Source: Auanema rhodensis
Taxonomy: Eukaryota > Nematoda > Chromadorea > Rhabditida > Rhabditidae
Assembly (NCBI GenBank): GCA_964057225.1
Contig: OZ059896.1
Span: 20,208,501 to 20,272,500, forward strand
Length of the DNA stretch: 64,000 bases
Direction: 5' to 3'
Made by a program: the position numbers and the translations under genes. Below are positions 24,571 through 39,662 of the stretch, piece by piece (position 1 is the first letter of the stretch; the number at the start of each line of letters is the position of its first letter). The notes beneath the pieces are model-generated. The model saw only the letters and a list, made by a program, of their open reading frames with translations, did not search any database and was not told the origin of the DNA.

Positions 24571-27500
24571 TGAGTTTCCATGTACACTCAACATTGCTTC
24601 CAAAAACATTTTGACAAAAATTTTTTCGAAAAATTTCAAAATAATTTAGCAAAAAGTAGATGTTTTTAGATTCCATTTTTCAAGGCAAAGACGATGGACA
24701 GTGTTATTCAACGAAAAAATTAATTCTTCAGGGTGAAAATCGAGGATATAAGTGTGAACTTATATCAGTTGATATCTCGGTGCATTTTTAAGCTAGCGCA
24801 AATCTGATAACAAAGATCGACGCAGCTTAAAAATCCGCATCGAATGCACTATACTACATTGAGAAACGCTTAATACAAAAATTAGTTATGATCGTTTGAA
24901 AAATGATGCATTAGTGTATGTTGAGTTTCCATGTACACTCAACATTGCTTCCAAAAACATTTTGACAAAAATTTTTTCGAAAAATTTCAAAATAATTTAG
25001 CAAAAAGTAGATGTTTTTAGATTTCATTTTTCAAGGCAAAGACAATGGACAGTGTTATTCAACGAAAAAATTAATTCTTCAGGGTGAAAATCGAGGATAT
25101 AAGTGTGAACTTATATCAGTTGATATCTCGGTGCATTTGTAAGCTAGCGCAAATCTGATAACACAGATCGAAGCAGCTTAAAAATCCGCATCGAATGCAC
25201 TATACTACATTGAGAAACGCTTAATACAAAAATTAGTTATGATCGTTTGAAAAATGATGCATTAGTGTATGTTGAGTTTCCATGTACACTCAACATTGCT
25301 TCCAAAAACATTTTGACAAAAATTTTTTCGAAAAATTTCGAAATAATTTAGCAAAAAGTAGATGTTTTTAAATTCCTTTATTCAAGGCAAAGACGATGGA
25401 CAATGTTATTCAACGAAAAAATAATTCTTCAGGGTGAAAATCGAGGATATAAGTGTGAACTTATATCAGTTGATATCTCGGTGCATTTTTAAGCTAGCGC
25501 AAATCTGATAACACAGATCGACGCAGCTTAAAAATCCGCATCGAATGCACTATACTACATTGAAAAACGCTTAATACAAAAATTAGTTATGATCGTTTGA
25601 AAAATGATGCATTAGTGTATGTTGAGTTTCCATGTACACTCAACATTGCTTCCAAAAACATTTTGACAAAAATTTTTTCGAAAAATTTCAAAATAATTTA
25701 GCAAAAAGTAGATGTTTTTAGATTCCATTTTTCAAGGCAAAGACGATGGACAGTGTTATTCAACGAAAAAATTAATTCTTCAGGGTGAAAATCGAGGATA
25801 TAAGTGTGAACTTATATCAGTTGATATCTCGGTGCATTTTTAAGCTAGCGCAAATCTGATAACACAGATCGACGCAGCTTAAAAATCCGCATTGAATGCA
25901 CTATACTACATTGAGAAACGCTTAATACAAAAATTAGTTATGATCGTTTGAAAAATGATGCATTAGTGTATGTTGAGTTTCCATGTACACTCAACATTGC
26001 TTCCAAAAACATTTTGACAAAAATTTTTTCGAAAAATTTCGAAATAATTTAGCAAAAAGTAGATGTTTTTAGATTCCTTTATTCAAGGCAAAGACGATGG
26101 ACAATGTTATTCAACGAAAAAATTAATTCTTTAGGGTGAAAATCGAGGATATAATTGTGAACTTATATCAGTTGATATCTTGGTGCATTTTTAAGCTAGC
26201 GCAAATCTGATAACACAGATCGACGCAGCTTAAAAATCCGCATCGAATGCACTATACTACATTGAAAAACGCTTAATACAAAAATTAGTTATGATCGTTT
26301 GAAAAATGATGCATTAGTGTATGTTGAGTTTCCATGTACACTCAACATTGCTTCCAAAAACATTTTGACGAAAATTTTTTCGAAAAATTTCAAAATAATT
26401 TAGCAAAAAGTAGATGTTTTTAGATTCCATTTTTCAAGGCAAAGACGATGGACAGTGTTATTCAACGAAAAAATTAATTCTTCAGGGTGAAAATCGAGGA
26501 TATAAGTGTGAACTTATATCAGTTGATATCTCGGTGCATTTTTAAGCTAGCGCAAATCTGATAACACAGATCGACGCAGCTTAAAAATCCGCATTGAATG
26601 CACTATACTACATTGAGAAACGCTTAATACAAAAATTAGTTATGATCGTTTGAAAAATGATGCATTAGTGTATGTTGAGTTTCCATGTACACTCAACATT
26701 GCTTCCAAAAACATTTTGACAAAAATTTTTTCGAAAAATTTCGAAATAATTTAGCAAAAAGTAGATGTTTTTAGATTCCTTTATTCAAGGCAAAGACGAT
26801 GGACAATGTTATTCAACGAAAAAATTAATTCTTTAGGGTGAAAATCGAGGATATAAGTGTGAACTTATATCAGTTGATATCTTGGTGCATTTTTAAGCTA
26901 GCGCAAATCTGATAACACAGATCGACGCAGCTTAAAAATCCGCATCGAATGCACTATACTACATTGAAAAACGCTTAATACAAAAATTAGTTATGATCGT
27001 TTGAAAAATGATGCATTAGTGTATGTTGAGTTTCCATGTACACTCAACATTGCTTCCAAAAACATTTTGACGAAAATTTTTTCGAAAAATTTCAAAATAA
27101 TTTAGCAAAAAGTAGATGTTTTTAGATTCCATTTTTCAAGGCAAAGACGATGGACAGTGTTATTCAACGAAAAAATTAATTCTTCAGGGTGAAAATCGAG
27201 GATATAAGTGTGAACTTATATCAGTTGATATCTCGGTGCATTTTTAAGCTAGCGCAAATCTGATAACACAGATCGACGCAGCTTAAAAATCCGCATTGAA
27301 TGCACTATACTACATTGAGAAACGCTTAATACAAAAATTAGTTATGATCGTTTGAAAAATGATGCATTAGTGTATGTTGAGTTTCCATGTACACTCAACA
27401 TTGCTTCCAAAAACATTTTGACAAAAATTTTTTCGAAAAATTTCGAAATAATTTAGCAAAAAGTAGATGTTTTTAGATTCCTTTATTCAAGGCAAAGACG

Positions 27501-30500
27501 ATGGACAATGTTATTCAACGAAAAAATTAATTCTTTAGGGTGAAAATCGAGGATATAAGTGTGAACTTATATCAGTTGATATCTTGGTGCATTTTTAAGC
27601 TAGCGCAAATCTGATAACACAGATCGACGCAGCTTAAAAATCCGCATCGAATGCACTATACTACATTGAAAAACGCTTAATACAAAAATTAGTTATGATT
27701 GTTTGAAAAATGATGCATTAGTGTATGTTGAGTTTCCATGTACACTCAACATTGCTTCCAAAAACATTTTGACAAAAATTTTTTCGAAAAATTTCAAAAT
27801 AATTTAGCAAAAAGTAGATGTTTTTAGATTCCATTTTTCAAGGCAAAGACGATGGACAGTGTTATTCAACGAAAAAATTAATTCTTCAGGGTGAAAATCG
27901 AGGATATAAGTGTGAACTTATATCAGTTGATATCTCGGTGCATTTTTAAGCTAGCGCAAATCTGATAACACAGATCGACGCAGCTTAAAAATCCGCATTG
28001 AATGCACTATACTACATTGAGAAACGCTTAATACAAAAATTAGTTATGATCGTTTGAAAAATGATGCATTAGTGTATGTTGAGTTTCCATGTACACTCAA
28101 CATTGCTTCCAAAAACATTTTGACAAAAATTTTTTCGAAAAATTTCGAAATAATTTAGCAAAAAGTAGATGTTTTTAGATTCCTTTATTCAAGGCAAAGA
28201 CGATGGACAATGTTATTCAACGAAAAAATTAATTCTTTAGGGTGAAAATCGAGGATATAAGTGTGAACTTATATCAGTTGATATCTTGGTGCATTTTTAA
28301 GCTAGCGCAAATCTGATAACACAGATCGACGCAGCTTAAAAATCCGCATCGAATGCACTATACTACATTGAAAAACGCTTAATACAAAAATTAGTTATGA
28401 TTGTTTGAAAAATGATGCATTAGTGTATGTTGAGTTTCCATGTACACTCAACATTGCTTCCAAAAACATTTTGACAAAAATTTTTTCGAAAAATTTCAAA
28501 ATAATTTAGCAAAAAGTAGATGTTTTTAGATTCCATTTTTCAAGGCAAAGACGATGGACAGTGTTATTCAACGAAAAAATTAATTCTTCAGGGTGAAAAT
28601 CGAGGATATAAGTGTGAACTTATATCAGTTGATATCTCGGTGCATTTTTAAGCTAGCGCAAATCTGATAACACAGATCGACGCAGCTTAAAAATCCGCAT
28701 CGAATGCACTATACTACATTGAAAAACGCTTAATACAAAAATTAGTTATGATCGTTTGAAAAATGATGCATTAGTGTATGTTGAGTTTCCATGTACACTC
28801 AACATTGCTTCCAAAAACATTTTGACGAAAATTTTTTCGAAAAATTTCAAAATAATTTAGCAAAAAGTAGATGTTTTTAGATTCCATTTTTCAAGGCAAA
28901 GACGATGGACAGTGTTATTCAACGAAAAAATTAATTCTTCAGGGTGAAAATCGAGGATATAAGTGTGAACTTATATCAGTTGATATCTCGGTGCATTTTT
29001 AAGCTAGCGCAAATCTGATAACACAGATCGACGCAGCTTAAAAATCCGCATTGAATGCACTATACTACATTGAGAAACGCTTAATACAAAAATTAGTTAT
29101 GATCGTTTGAAAAATGATGCATTAGTGTATGTTGAGTTTCCATGTACACTCAACATTGCTTCCAAAAACATTTTGACAAAAATTTTTTCGAAAAATTTCG
29201 AAATAATTTAGCAAAAAGTAGATGTTTTTAGATTCCTTTATTCAAGGCAAAGACGATGGACAATGTTATTCAACGAAAAAATTAATTCTTTAGGGTGAAA
29301 ATCGAGGATATAAGTGTGAACTTATATCAGTTGATATCTTGGTGCATTTTTAAGCTAGCGCAAATCTGATAACACAGATCGACGCAGCTTAAAAATCCGC
29401 ATCGAATGCACTATACTACATTGAAAAACGCTTAATACAAAAATTAGTTATGATTGTTTGAAAAATGATGCATTAGTGTATGTTGAGTTTCCATGTACAC
29501 TCAACATTGCTTCCAAAAACATTTTGACAAAAATTTTTTCGAAAAATTTCAAAATAATTTAGCAAAAAGTAGATGTTTTTAGATTCCATTTTTCAAGGCA
29601 AAGACGATGGACAGTGTTATTCAACGAAAAAATTAATTCTTCAGGGTGAAAATCGAGGATATAAGTGTGAACTTATATCAGTTGATATCTCGGTGCATTT
29701 TTAAGCTAGCGCAAATCTGATAACACAGATCGACGCAGCTTAAAAATCCGCATCGAATGCACTATACTACATTGAAAAACGCTTAATACAAAAATTAGTT
29801 ATGATCGTTTGAAAAATGATGCATTAGTGTATGTTGAGTTTCCATGTACACTCAACATTGCTTCCAAAAACATTTTGACAAAAATTTTTTCGAAAAATTT
29901 CGAAATAATTTAGCAAAAAGTAGATGTTTTTAGATTCCTTTATTCAAGGCAAAGACGATGGACAATGTTATGCAACGAAAAAATTAATTCTTTAGGGTGA
30001 AAATCGAGGATATAAGTGTGAACTTATATCAGTTGATATCTTGGTGCATTTTTAAGCTAGCGCAAATCTGATAACACAGATCGACGCAGCTTAAAAATCC
30101 GCATCGAATGCACTATACTACATTGAAAAACGCTTAATACAAAAATTAGTTATGATCGTTTGAAAAATGATGCATTAGTGTATGTTGAGTTTCCATGTAC
30201 ACTCAACATTGCTTCCAAAAACATTTTGACAAAAATTTTTTCGAAAAATTTCAAAATAATTTAGCAAAAAGTAGATGTTTTTAGATTCCTTTATTCAAGG
30301 CAAAGACGATGGACAATGTTATTCAACGAAAAAATTAATTCTTTAGGGTGAAAATCGAGGATATAAGTGTGAACTTATATCAGTTGATATCTTGGTGCAT
30401 TTTTAAGCTAGCGCAAATCTGATAACACAGATCGACGCAGCTTAAAAATCCGCATCGAATGCACTATACTACATTGAAAAACGCTTAATACAAAAATTAG

Positions 30501-31940
30501 TTATGATCGTTTGAAAAATGATGCATTAGTGTATGTTGAGTTTCCATGTACACTCAACATTGCTTCCAAAAACATTTTGACAAAAATTTTTTCGAAAAAT
30601 TTCAAAATAATTTAGCAAAAAGTAGATGTTTTTAGATTCCATTTTTCAAGGCAAAGACGATGGACAGTGTTATTCAACGAAAAAATTAATTCTTCAGGGT
30701 GAAAATCGAGGATATAAGTGTGAACTTATATCAGTTGATATCTCGGTGCATTTTTAAGCTAGCGCAAATCTGATAACACAGATCGACGCAGCTTAAAAAT
30801 CCGCATTGAATGCACTATACTACATTGAGAAACGCTTAATACAAAAATTAGTTATGATCGTTTGAAAAATGATGCATTAGTGTATGTTGAGTTTCCATGT
30901 ACACTCAACATTGCTTCCAAAAACATTTTGACAAAAATTTTTTCGAAAAATTTCGAAATAATTTAGCAAAAAGTAGATGTTTTTAGATTCCTTTATTCAA
31001 GGCAAAGACGATGGACAATGTTATTCAACGAAAAAATTAATTCTTTAGGGTGAAAATCGAGGATATAAGTGTGAACTTATATCAGTTGATATCTTGGTGC
31101 ATTTTTAAGCTAGCGCAAATCTGATAACACAGATCGACGCAGCTTAAAAATCCGCATCGAATGCACTATACTACATTGAAAAACGCTTAATACAAAAATT
31201 AGTTATGATCGTTTGAAAAATGATGCATTAGTGTATGTTGAGTTTCCATGTACACTCAACATTGCTTCCAAAAACATTTTGACGAAAATTTTTTCGAAAA
31301 ATTTCAAAATAATTTAGCAAAAAGTAGATGTTTTTAGATTCCATTTTTCAAGGCAAAGACGATGGACAGTGTTATTCAACGAAAAAATTAATTCTTCAGG
31401 GTGAAAATCGAGGATATAAGTGTGAACTTATATCAGTTGATATCTCGGTGCATTTTTAAGCTAGCGCAAATCTGATAACACAGATCGACGCAGCTTAAAA
31501 ATCCGCATTGAATGCACTATACTACATTGAGAAACGCTTAATACAAAAATTAGTTATGATCGTTTGAAAAATGATGCATTAGTGTATGTTGAGTTTCCAT
31601 GTACACTCAACATTGCTTCCAAAAACATTTTGACAAAAATTTTTTCGAAAAATTTCGAAATAATTTAGCAAAAAGTAGATGTTTTTAGATTCCTTTATTC
31701 AAGGCAAAGACGATGGACAATGTTATTCAACGAAAAAATTAATTCTTTAGGGTGAAAATCGAGGATATAAGTGTGAACTTATATCAGTTGATATCTTGGT
31801 GCATTTTTAAGCTAGCGCAAATCTGATAACACATATCGACGCAGCTTAAAAATCCGCATCGAATGCACTATACTACATTGAAAAACGCTTAATACAAAAA
31901 TTAGTTATGATCGTTTGAAAAATGATGCATTAGTGTATGT
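24571..31940. repeat. D-T dimer domain (702-bp period), 21 monomers
   Basis: The order is R A B D T D T D T D T E D T E T T D T D T. Alternation of D (T271, G131, G293) and T (G68, T159, T208, A293) gives a 702-bp dimer period over most of the interval. D-T-E triplets are adjacent at 27729-28781 and 28782-29834. T323 is shared by the T monomers at 27378, 28080 and 29133. The monomer at 24922 has private changes at 103 and 123. The last T has T245, the form found in the block further right. Confidence 0.78.
25273..25622. repeat. 350-bp class B monomer (1-base deletion)
   Basis: One base is missing where the usual sequence reads GAAAAAATTAATTC; here it reads GAAAAAATAATTC (near 25420). It shifts the register of all later monomers by one base and is one of only two length changes in the window. 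It may be a real deletion or a homopolymer error. Confidence 0.85.
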
Positions 31941-32993
31941 TGAGTTTCCATGTACACTCAACATTGCTTCCAAAAACATTTTGACAAAAATTTTTTCGAA
32001 AAATTTCAAAATAATTTAGCAAAAAGTAGATGTTTTTAGATTCCATTTTTCAAGGCAAAGACGATGGACAGTGTTATTCAACGAAAAAATTAATTCTTCA
32101 GGGTGAAAATCGAGGATATAAGTGTGAACTTATATCAGTTGATATCTCGGTGCATTTGTAAGCTAGCGCAAATCTGATAACACAGATCGAAGCAGCTTAA
32201 AAATCCGCATCGAATGCACTATACTACATTGAGAAACGCTTAATACAAAAATTAGTTATTATCGTTTGAAAAATGATGCATTAGTGTATGTTGAGTTTCC
32301 ATGTACACTCAACATTGCTTCCAAAAACATTTTGACAAAAATTTTTTCGAAAAATTTCGAAATAATTTAGCAAAAAGTAGATGTTTTTAAATTCCTTTAT
32401 TCAAGGCAAAGACGATGGACAATGTTATTCAACGAAAAAATTAATTGTTCAGGGTGAAAATCGAGGATATAAGTGTGAACTTATATCAGTTGATATCTCG
32501 GTGCATTTTTAAGCTAGCGCAAATCTGATAACACAGATCGACGCAGCTTAAAAATCCGCATCGAATGCACTATACTACATTGAAAAACGCTTAATACAAA
32601 AATTAGTTATGATCGTTTGAAAAATGATGCATTAGTGTATGTTGAGTTTCCATGTACACTCAACATTGCTTCCAAAAACATTTTGACAAAAATTTTTTCG
32701 AAAAATTTCAAAATAATTTAGCAAAAAGTAGATGTTTTTAGATTCCTTTATTCAAGGCAAAGACGATGGACAATGTTATTCAACGAAAAAATTAATTCTT
32801 CAGGGTGAAAATCGAGGATATAAGTGTGAACTTATATCAGTTGATATCTCGGTGCATTTTTAAGCTAGCGCAAATCTGATAATACAGATCGACGCAGCTT
32901 AAAAATCCGCATCGAATGCACTATACTACATTGAGAAACGCTTGATACAAAAATTAGTTATGATCGTTTGAAAAATGATGCATTAGTGTATGT
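31941..32993. repeat. A-B pair and first O monomer
   Basis: The class A monomer at 31941 has a private T at position 320. The class B monomer at 32292 introduces G156, which marks the B monomers at 34749, 40716 and 43173. The monomer at 32643 is the first with T241 plus G302 (class O). The segment is the entry into the interdigitated middle of the array. Confidence 0.75.
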
Positions 32994-35900
32994 TGAGTTT
33001 CCATGTACACTCAACATTGCTTCCAAAAACATTTTGACAAAAATTTTTTCGAAAAATTTCAAAATAATTTAGCAAAAAGTAGATGTTTTTAGATTCCTTT
33101 TTTCAAGGCAAAGACGATGGACAATGTTATTCAACGAAAAAATTATTCCTTCAGGGTGAAAATCGAAGATATAAGTGTGAACTTATATCAGTTGATATCT
33201 CGGTGCATTTTTAAGCTAGCGCAAATCTGATAACAGAGATCGACGCAGCTTAAAAATCCGCATCGAATGCACTATACTACATTGAGAAACGCTTAATACA
33301 AAAATTAGTTATGATCGTTTGAAAAATGATGCATTAGTGTATGTTGAGTTTCCATGTACACTCAACATTGCTTCCAAAAACATTTTGACAAAAATTTTTT
33401 CGAAAAATTTCGAAATAATTTAGCAAAAAGTAGATGTTTTTAGATTCCTTTATTCAAGGCAAAGACGATGGACAATGTTATTCAACGAAAAAATTAATTC
33501 TTTAGGGTGAAAATCGAGGATATAAGTGTGAACTTATATCAGTTGATATCTTGGTGCATTTTTAAGCTAGCGCAAATCTGATAACACATATCGACGCAGC
33601 TTAAAAATCCGCATCGAATGCACTATACTACATTGAAAAACGCTTAATACAAAAATTAGTTATGATCGTTTGAAAAATGATGCATTAGTGTATGTTGAGT
33701 TTCCATGTACACTCAACATTGCTTCCAAAAACATTTTGACAAAAATTTTTTCGAAAAATTTCAAAATAATTTAGCAAAAAGTAGATGTTTTTAGATTCCA
33801 TTTTTCAAGGCAAAGACGATGGACAGTGTTATTCAACGAAAAAATTAATTCTTCAGGGTGAAAATCGAGGATATAAGTGTGAACTTATATCAGTTGATAT
33901 CTCGGTGCATTTTTAAGCTAGCGCAAATCTGATAACACAGATCGACGCAGCTTAAAAATCCGCATTGAATGCACTATACTACATTGAGAAACGCTTAATA
34001 CAAAAATTAGTTATGATCGTTTGAAAAATGATGCATTAGTGTATGTTGAGTTTCCATGTACACTCAACATTGCTTCCAAAAACATTTTGACAAAAATTTT
34101 TTCGAAAAATTTCGAAATAATTTAGCAAAAAGTAGATGTTTTTAGATTCCTTTATTCAAGGCAAAGATGATGGACAATGTTATTCAACGAAAAAATTAAT
34201 TCTTTAGGGTGAAAATCGAGGATATAAGTGTGAACTTATATCAGTTGATATCTTGGTGCATTTTTAAGCTAGCGCAAATCTGATAACACATATCGACGCA
34301 GCTTAAAAATCCGCATCGAATGCACTATACTACATTGAAAAACGCTTAATACAAAAATTAGTTATGATCGTTTGAAAAATGATGCATTAGTGTATGTTGA
34401 GTTTCCATGTACACTCAACATTGCTTCCAAAAACATTTTGACAAAAATTTTTTCGAAAAATTTCAAAATAATTTAGCAAAAAGTAGATGTTTTTAGATTC
34501 CATTTTTCAAGGCAAAGACGATGGACAGTGTTATTCAACGAAAAAATTAATTCTTCAGGGTGAAAATCGAGGATATAAGTGTGAACTTATATCAGTTGAT
34601 ATCTCGGTGCATTTGTAAGCTAGCGCAAATCTGATAACACAGATCGAAGCAGCTTAAAAATCCGCATCGAATGCACTATACTACATTGAGAAACGCTTAA
34701 TACAAAAATTAGTTATGATCGTTTGAAAAATGATGCATTAGTGTATGTTGAGTTTCCATGTACACTCAACATTGCTTCCAAAAACATTTTGACAAAAATT
34801 TTTTCGAAAAATTTCGAAATAATTTAGCAAAAAGTAGATGTTTTTAAATTCCTTTATTCAAGGCAAAGACGATGGACAATGTTATTCAACGAAAAAATTA
34901 ATTGTTCAGGGTGAAAATCGAGGATATAAGTGTGAACTTATATCAGTTGATATCTCGGTGCATTTTTAAGCTAGCGCAAATCTGATAACACAGATCGACG
35001 CAGCTTAAAAATCCGCATCGAATGCACTATACTACATTGAAAAACGCTTAATACAAAAATTAGTTATGATCGTTTGAAAAATGATGCATTAGTGTATGTT
35101 GAGTTTCCATGTACACTCAACATTGCTTCCAAAAACATTTTGACAAAAATTTTTTCGAAAAATTTCAAAATAATTTAGCAAAAAGTAGATGTTTTTAGAT
35201 TCCATTTTTCAAGGCAAAGACGATGGACAGTGTTATTCAACGAAAAAATTAATTCTTCAGGGTGAAAATCGAGGATATAAGTGTGAACTTATATCAGTTG
35301 ATATCTCGGTGCATTTTTAAGCTAGCGCAAATCTGATAACACAGATCGACGCAGCTTAAAAATCCGCATTGAATGCACTATACTACATTGAGAAACGCTT
35401 GATACAAAAATTAGTTATGATCGTTTGAAAAATGATGCATTAGTGTATGTTGAGTTTCCATGTACACTCAACATTGCTTCCAAAAACATTTTGACAAAAA
35501 TTTTTTCGAAAAATTTCGAAATAATTTAGCAAAAAGTAGATGTTTTTAGATTCCTTTATTCAAGGCAAAGACGATGGACAATGTTATTCAACGAAAAAAT
35601 TAATTCTTTAGGGTGAAAATCGAGGATATAAGTGTGAACTTATATCAGTTGATATCTTGGTGCATTTTTAAGCTAGCGCAAATCTGATAACACAGATCGA
35701 CGCAGCTTAAAAATCCGCATCGAATGCACTATACTACATTGAAAAACGCTTAATACAAAAATTAGTTATGATCGTTTGAAAAATGATGCATTAGTGTATG
35801 TTGAGTTTCCATGTACACTCAACATTGCTTCCAAAAACATTTTGACAAAAATTTTTTCGAAAAATTTCAAAATAATTTAGCAAAAAGTAGATGTTTTTAG

Positions 35901-37907
35901 ATTCCTTTATTCAAGGCAAAGACGATGGACAATGTTATTCAACGAAAAAATTAATTCTTCAGGGTGAAAATCGAGGATATAAGTGTGAACTTATATCAGT
36001 TGATATCTCGGTGCATTTTTAAGCTAGCGCAAATCTGATAATACAGATCGACGCAGCTTAAAAATCCGCATCGAATGCACTATACTACATTGAGAAACGC
36101 TTGATACAAAAATTAGTTATGATCGTTTGAAAAATGATGCATTAGTGTATGTTGAGTTTCCATGTACACTCAACATTGCTTCCAAAAACATTTTGACAAA
36201 AATTTTTTCGAAAAATTTCAAAATAATTTAGCAAAAAGTAGATGTTTTTAGATTCCTTTTTTCAAGGCAAAGACGATGGACAATGTTATTCAACGAAAAA
36301 ATTATTCCTTCAGGGTGAAAATCGAAGATATAAGTGTGAACTTATATCAGTTGATATCTCGGTGCATTTTTAAGCTAGCGCAAATCTGATAACAGAGATC
36401 GACGCAGCTTAAAAATCCGCATCGAATGCACTATACTACATTGAGAAACGCTTAATACAAAAATTAGTTATGATCGTTTGAAAAATGATGCATTAGTGTA
36501 TGTTGAGTTTCCATGTACACTCAACATTGCTTCCAAAAACATTTTGACAAAAATTTTTTCGAAAAATTTCAAAATAATTTAGCAAAAAGTAGATGTATTT
36601 AGATTCCATTTTTCAAGGCAAAGACGATGGACAATGTTATTCAACGGAAAAATTATTTCTTCAGGGTGAAAATCGAGGATATAAGTGTGAACTTATATCA
36701 GTTGATATCTCGGTGCATTTTTAAGCTAGCGCAAATCTGATAACACAGATCGACGCAGCTTAAAAATCCGCATCGAATGCACTATACTACATTAAGAAAC
36801 GCTTGATACAAAAATTAGTTATGATCGTTTGAAAAATGATGCATTAGTGTATGTTGAGTTTCCATGTACACTCAACATTGCTTCCAAAAACATTTTGACA
36901 AAAATTTTTTCGAAAAATTTCAAAATAATTTAGCAAAAAGTAGATGTTTTTAGATTCCTTTTTTCAAGGCAAAGACGATGGACAATGTTATTCAACGAAA
37001 AAATTATTCCTTCAGGGTGAAAATCGAAGATATAAGTGTGAACTTATATCAGTTGATATCTCGGTGCATTTTTAAGCTAGCGCAAATCTGATAACAGAGA
37101 TCGACGCAGCTTAAAAATCCGCATCGAATGCACTATACTACATTGAGAAACGCTTAATAGAAAAATTAGTTATGATCGTTTGAAAAATGATGCATTAGTG
37201 TATGTTGAGTTTCCATGTACACTCAACATTGCTTCCAAAAACATTTTGACAAAAATTTTTTCGAAAAATTTCAAAATAATTTAGCAAAAAGTAGATGTTT
37301 TTAGATTCCATTTTTCAAGGCAAAGACGATGGACAATGTTATTCAACGGAAAAATTATTTCTCCAGGGTGAAAATCGAGGATATAAGTGTGAACTTATAT
37401 CAGTTGATATCTCGGTGCATTTTTAAGCTAGCGCAAATCTGATAACACAGATCGACGCAGCTTAAAAATGCGCATCGAATGCACTATACTACATTGAGAA
37501 ACGCTTGATACAAAAATTAGTTATGATCGTTTGAAAAATGATGCATTAGTGTATGTTGAGTTTCCATGTACACTCAACATTGCTTCCAAAAACATTTTGA
37601 CAAAAATTTTTTCGAAAAATTTCAAAATAATTTAGCAAAAAGTAGATGTTTTTAGATTCCATTTTCCAAGGCAAAGACGATGGACAATGTTATTCAACGA
37701 AAAAATTAATTCTTCAGGGTGAAAATCGAGGATATAAGTGTGAACTTATATCAGTTGATATCTCGGTGCATTTTTAAGCTAGCGCAAATCTGATAACACA
37801 GATCGACGCAGCTTAAAAATCCGCATCGAATGCACTATACTACATTGAGAAACGCTTAATACAAAAATTAGTTATGATCGTTTGAAAAATGATGCATTAG
37901 TGTATGT
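32994..37907. repeat. 14-monomer block, original arrangement
   Basis: The order is C1 T D T A B D T O C1 G C1 G P (4914 bp). Rare markers make it traceable: T122 in the T monomer at 34047, G156 in the B monomer, G302 in the second D, T241 in O, A94 and A291 in the G monomer at 36504, G306 at 36855, G265 at 37206 and C110 at 37557. The same markers recur in order at 38961-46331. A private C at 37363 is the only difference I found from the matching region. Confidence 0.85.
33696..36152. repeat. 7-monomer HOR, copy 1 (D T A B D T O)
   Basis: This 2457-bp unit is marked by T122+T245 (T monomer), G218+A251 (A), G156 (B), G302 (second D) and T241 (O). It occurs once here and twice in tandem at 39663-44576. 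Confidence 0.87.
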
Positions 37908-38960
37908 TGAGTTTCCATGTACACTCAACATTGCTTCCAAAAACATTTTGACAAAAATTTTTTCGAAAAATTTCAAAATAATTTAGCCGAAAGTAGATGT
38001 TTTTAGATTCCTTTTTTCAAGGCAAAGACGATGGACAATGTTATTCAACGAAAAAATTATTCCTTCAGGGTGAAAATCGAGGATATAAGTGTGAACTTAT
38101 ATCAGTTGATATCTCGGTGCATTTTTAAGCTAGCGCAAATCTGATAACAGAGATCGACGCAGCTTAAAAATCCGCATCGAATGCACTATACTACATTGAG
38201 AAACGCTTAATACAAAAATTAGTTATGATCGTTTGAAAAATGATGCATTAGTGTATGTTGAGTTTCCATGTACACTCAACATTGCTTCCAAAAACATTTT
38301 GACAAAAATTTTTTCGAAAAATTTCAAAATAATTTAGCAAAAAGTAGATGTTTTTAGATTCCATTTTTCAAGGCAAAGACGATGGACAATGTTATTCAAC
38401 GAAAAAATTAATTCTTCAGGGTGAAAATCGAGGATATAAGTGTGAACTTATATCAGTTGATATCTCGGTGCATTTTTAAGCTAGCGCAAATCTGATAACA
38501 CAGATCGACGCAGCTTAAAAATCCGCATCGAATGCACTATACTACATTGAGAAACGCTTAATACAAAAATTAGTTATGATCGTTTGAAAAATGATGCATT
38601 AGTGTATGTTGAGTTTCCATGTACACTCAACATTGCTTCCAAAAACATTTTGACAAAAATTTTTTCGAAAAATTTCAAAATAATTTAGCCGAAAGTAGAT
38701 GTTTTTAGATTCCTTTTTTCAAGGCAAAGACGATGGACAATGTTATTCAACGAAAAAATTATTCCTTCAGGGTGAAAATCGAGGATATAAGTGTGAACTT
38801 ATATCAGTTGATATCTCGGTGCATTTTTAAGCTAGCGCAAATCTGATAACAGAGATCGACGCAGCTTAAAAATCCGCATCGAATGCACTATACTACATTG
38901 AGAAACGCTTAATACAAAAATTAGTTATGATCGTTTGAAAAATGATGCATTAGTGTATGT
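37908..38960. repeat. C2-P-C2 triplet, copy 1
   Basis: Two class C2 monomers (C81 G82, T153 C155, G243) flank a near-consensus A105/T108 monomer. The same triplet recurs at 47033-48085 and 59318-60370. It separates the two versions of the 14-monomer block. Confidence 0.78.
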
Positions 38961-39662
38961 TGAGTTTCCATGTACACTCAACATTGCTTCCAAAAACATT
39001 TTGACAAAAATTTTTTCGAAAAATTTCAAAATAATTTAGCAAAAAGTAGATGTTTTTAGATTCCTTTTTTCAAGGCAAAGACGATGGACAATGTTATTCA
39101 ACGAAAAAATTATTCCTTCAGGGTGAAAATCGAAGATATAAGTGTGAACTTATATCAGTTGATATCTCGGTGCATTTTTAAGCTAGCGCAAATCTGATAA
39201 CAGAGATCGACGCAGCTTAAAAATCCGCATCGAATGCACTATACTACATTGAGAAACGCTTAATACAAAAATTAGTTATGATCGTTTGAAAAATGATGCA
39301 TTAGTGTATGTTGAGTTTCCATGTACACTCAACATTGCTTCCAAAAACATTTTGACAAAAATTTTTTCGAAAAATTTCGAAATAATTTAGCAAAAAGTAG
39401 ATGTTTTTAGATTCCTTTATTCAAGGCAAAGACGATGGACAATGTTATTCAACGAAAAAATTAATTCTTTAGGGTGAAAATCGAGGATATAAGTGTGAAC
39501 TTATATCAGTTGATATCTTGGTGCATTTTTAAGCTAGCGCAAATCTGATAACACATATCGACGCAGCTTAAAAATCCGCATCGAATGCACTATACTACAT
39601 TGAAAAACGCTTAATACAAAAATTAGTTATGATCGTTTGAAAAATGATGCATTAGTGTATGT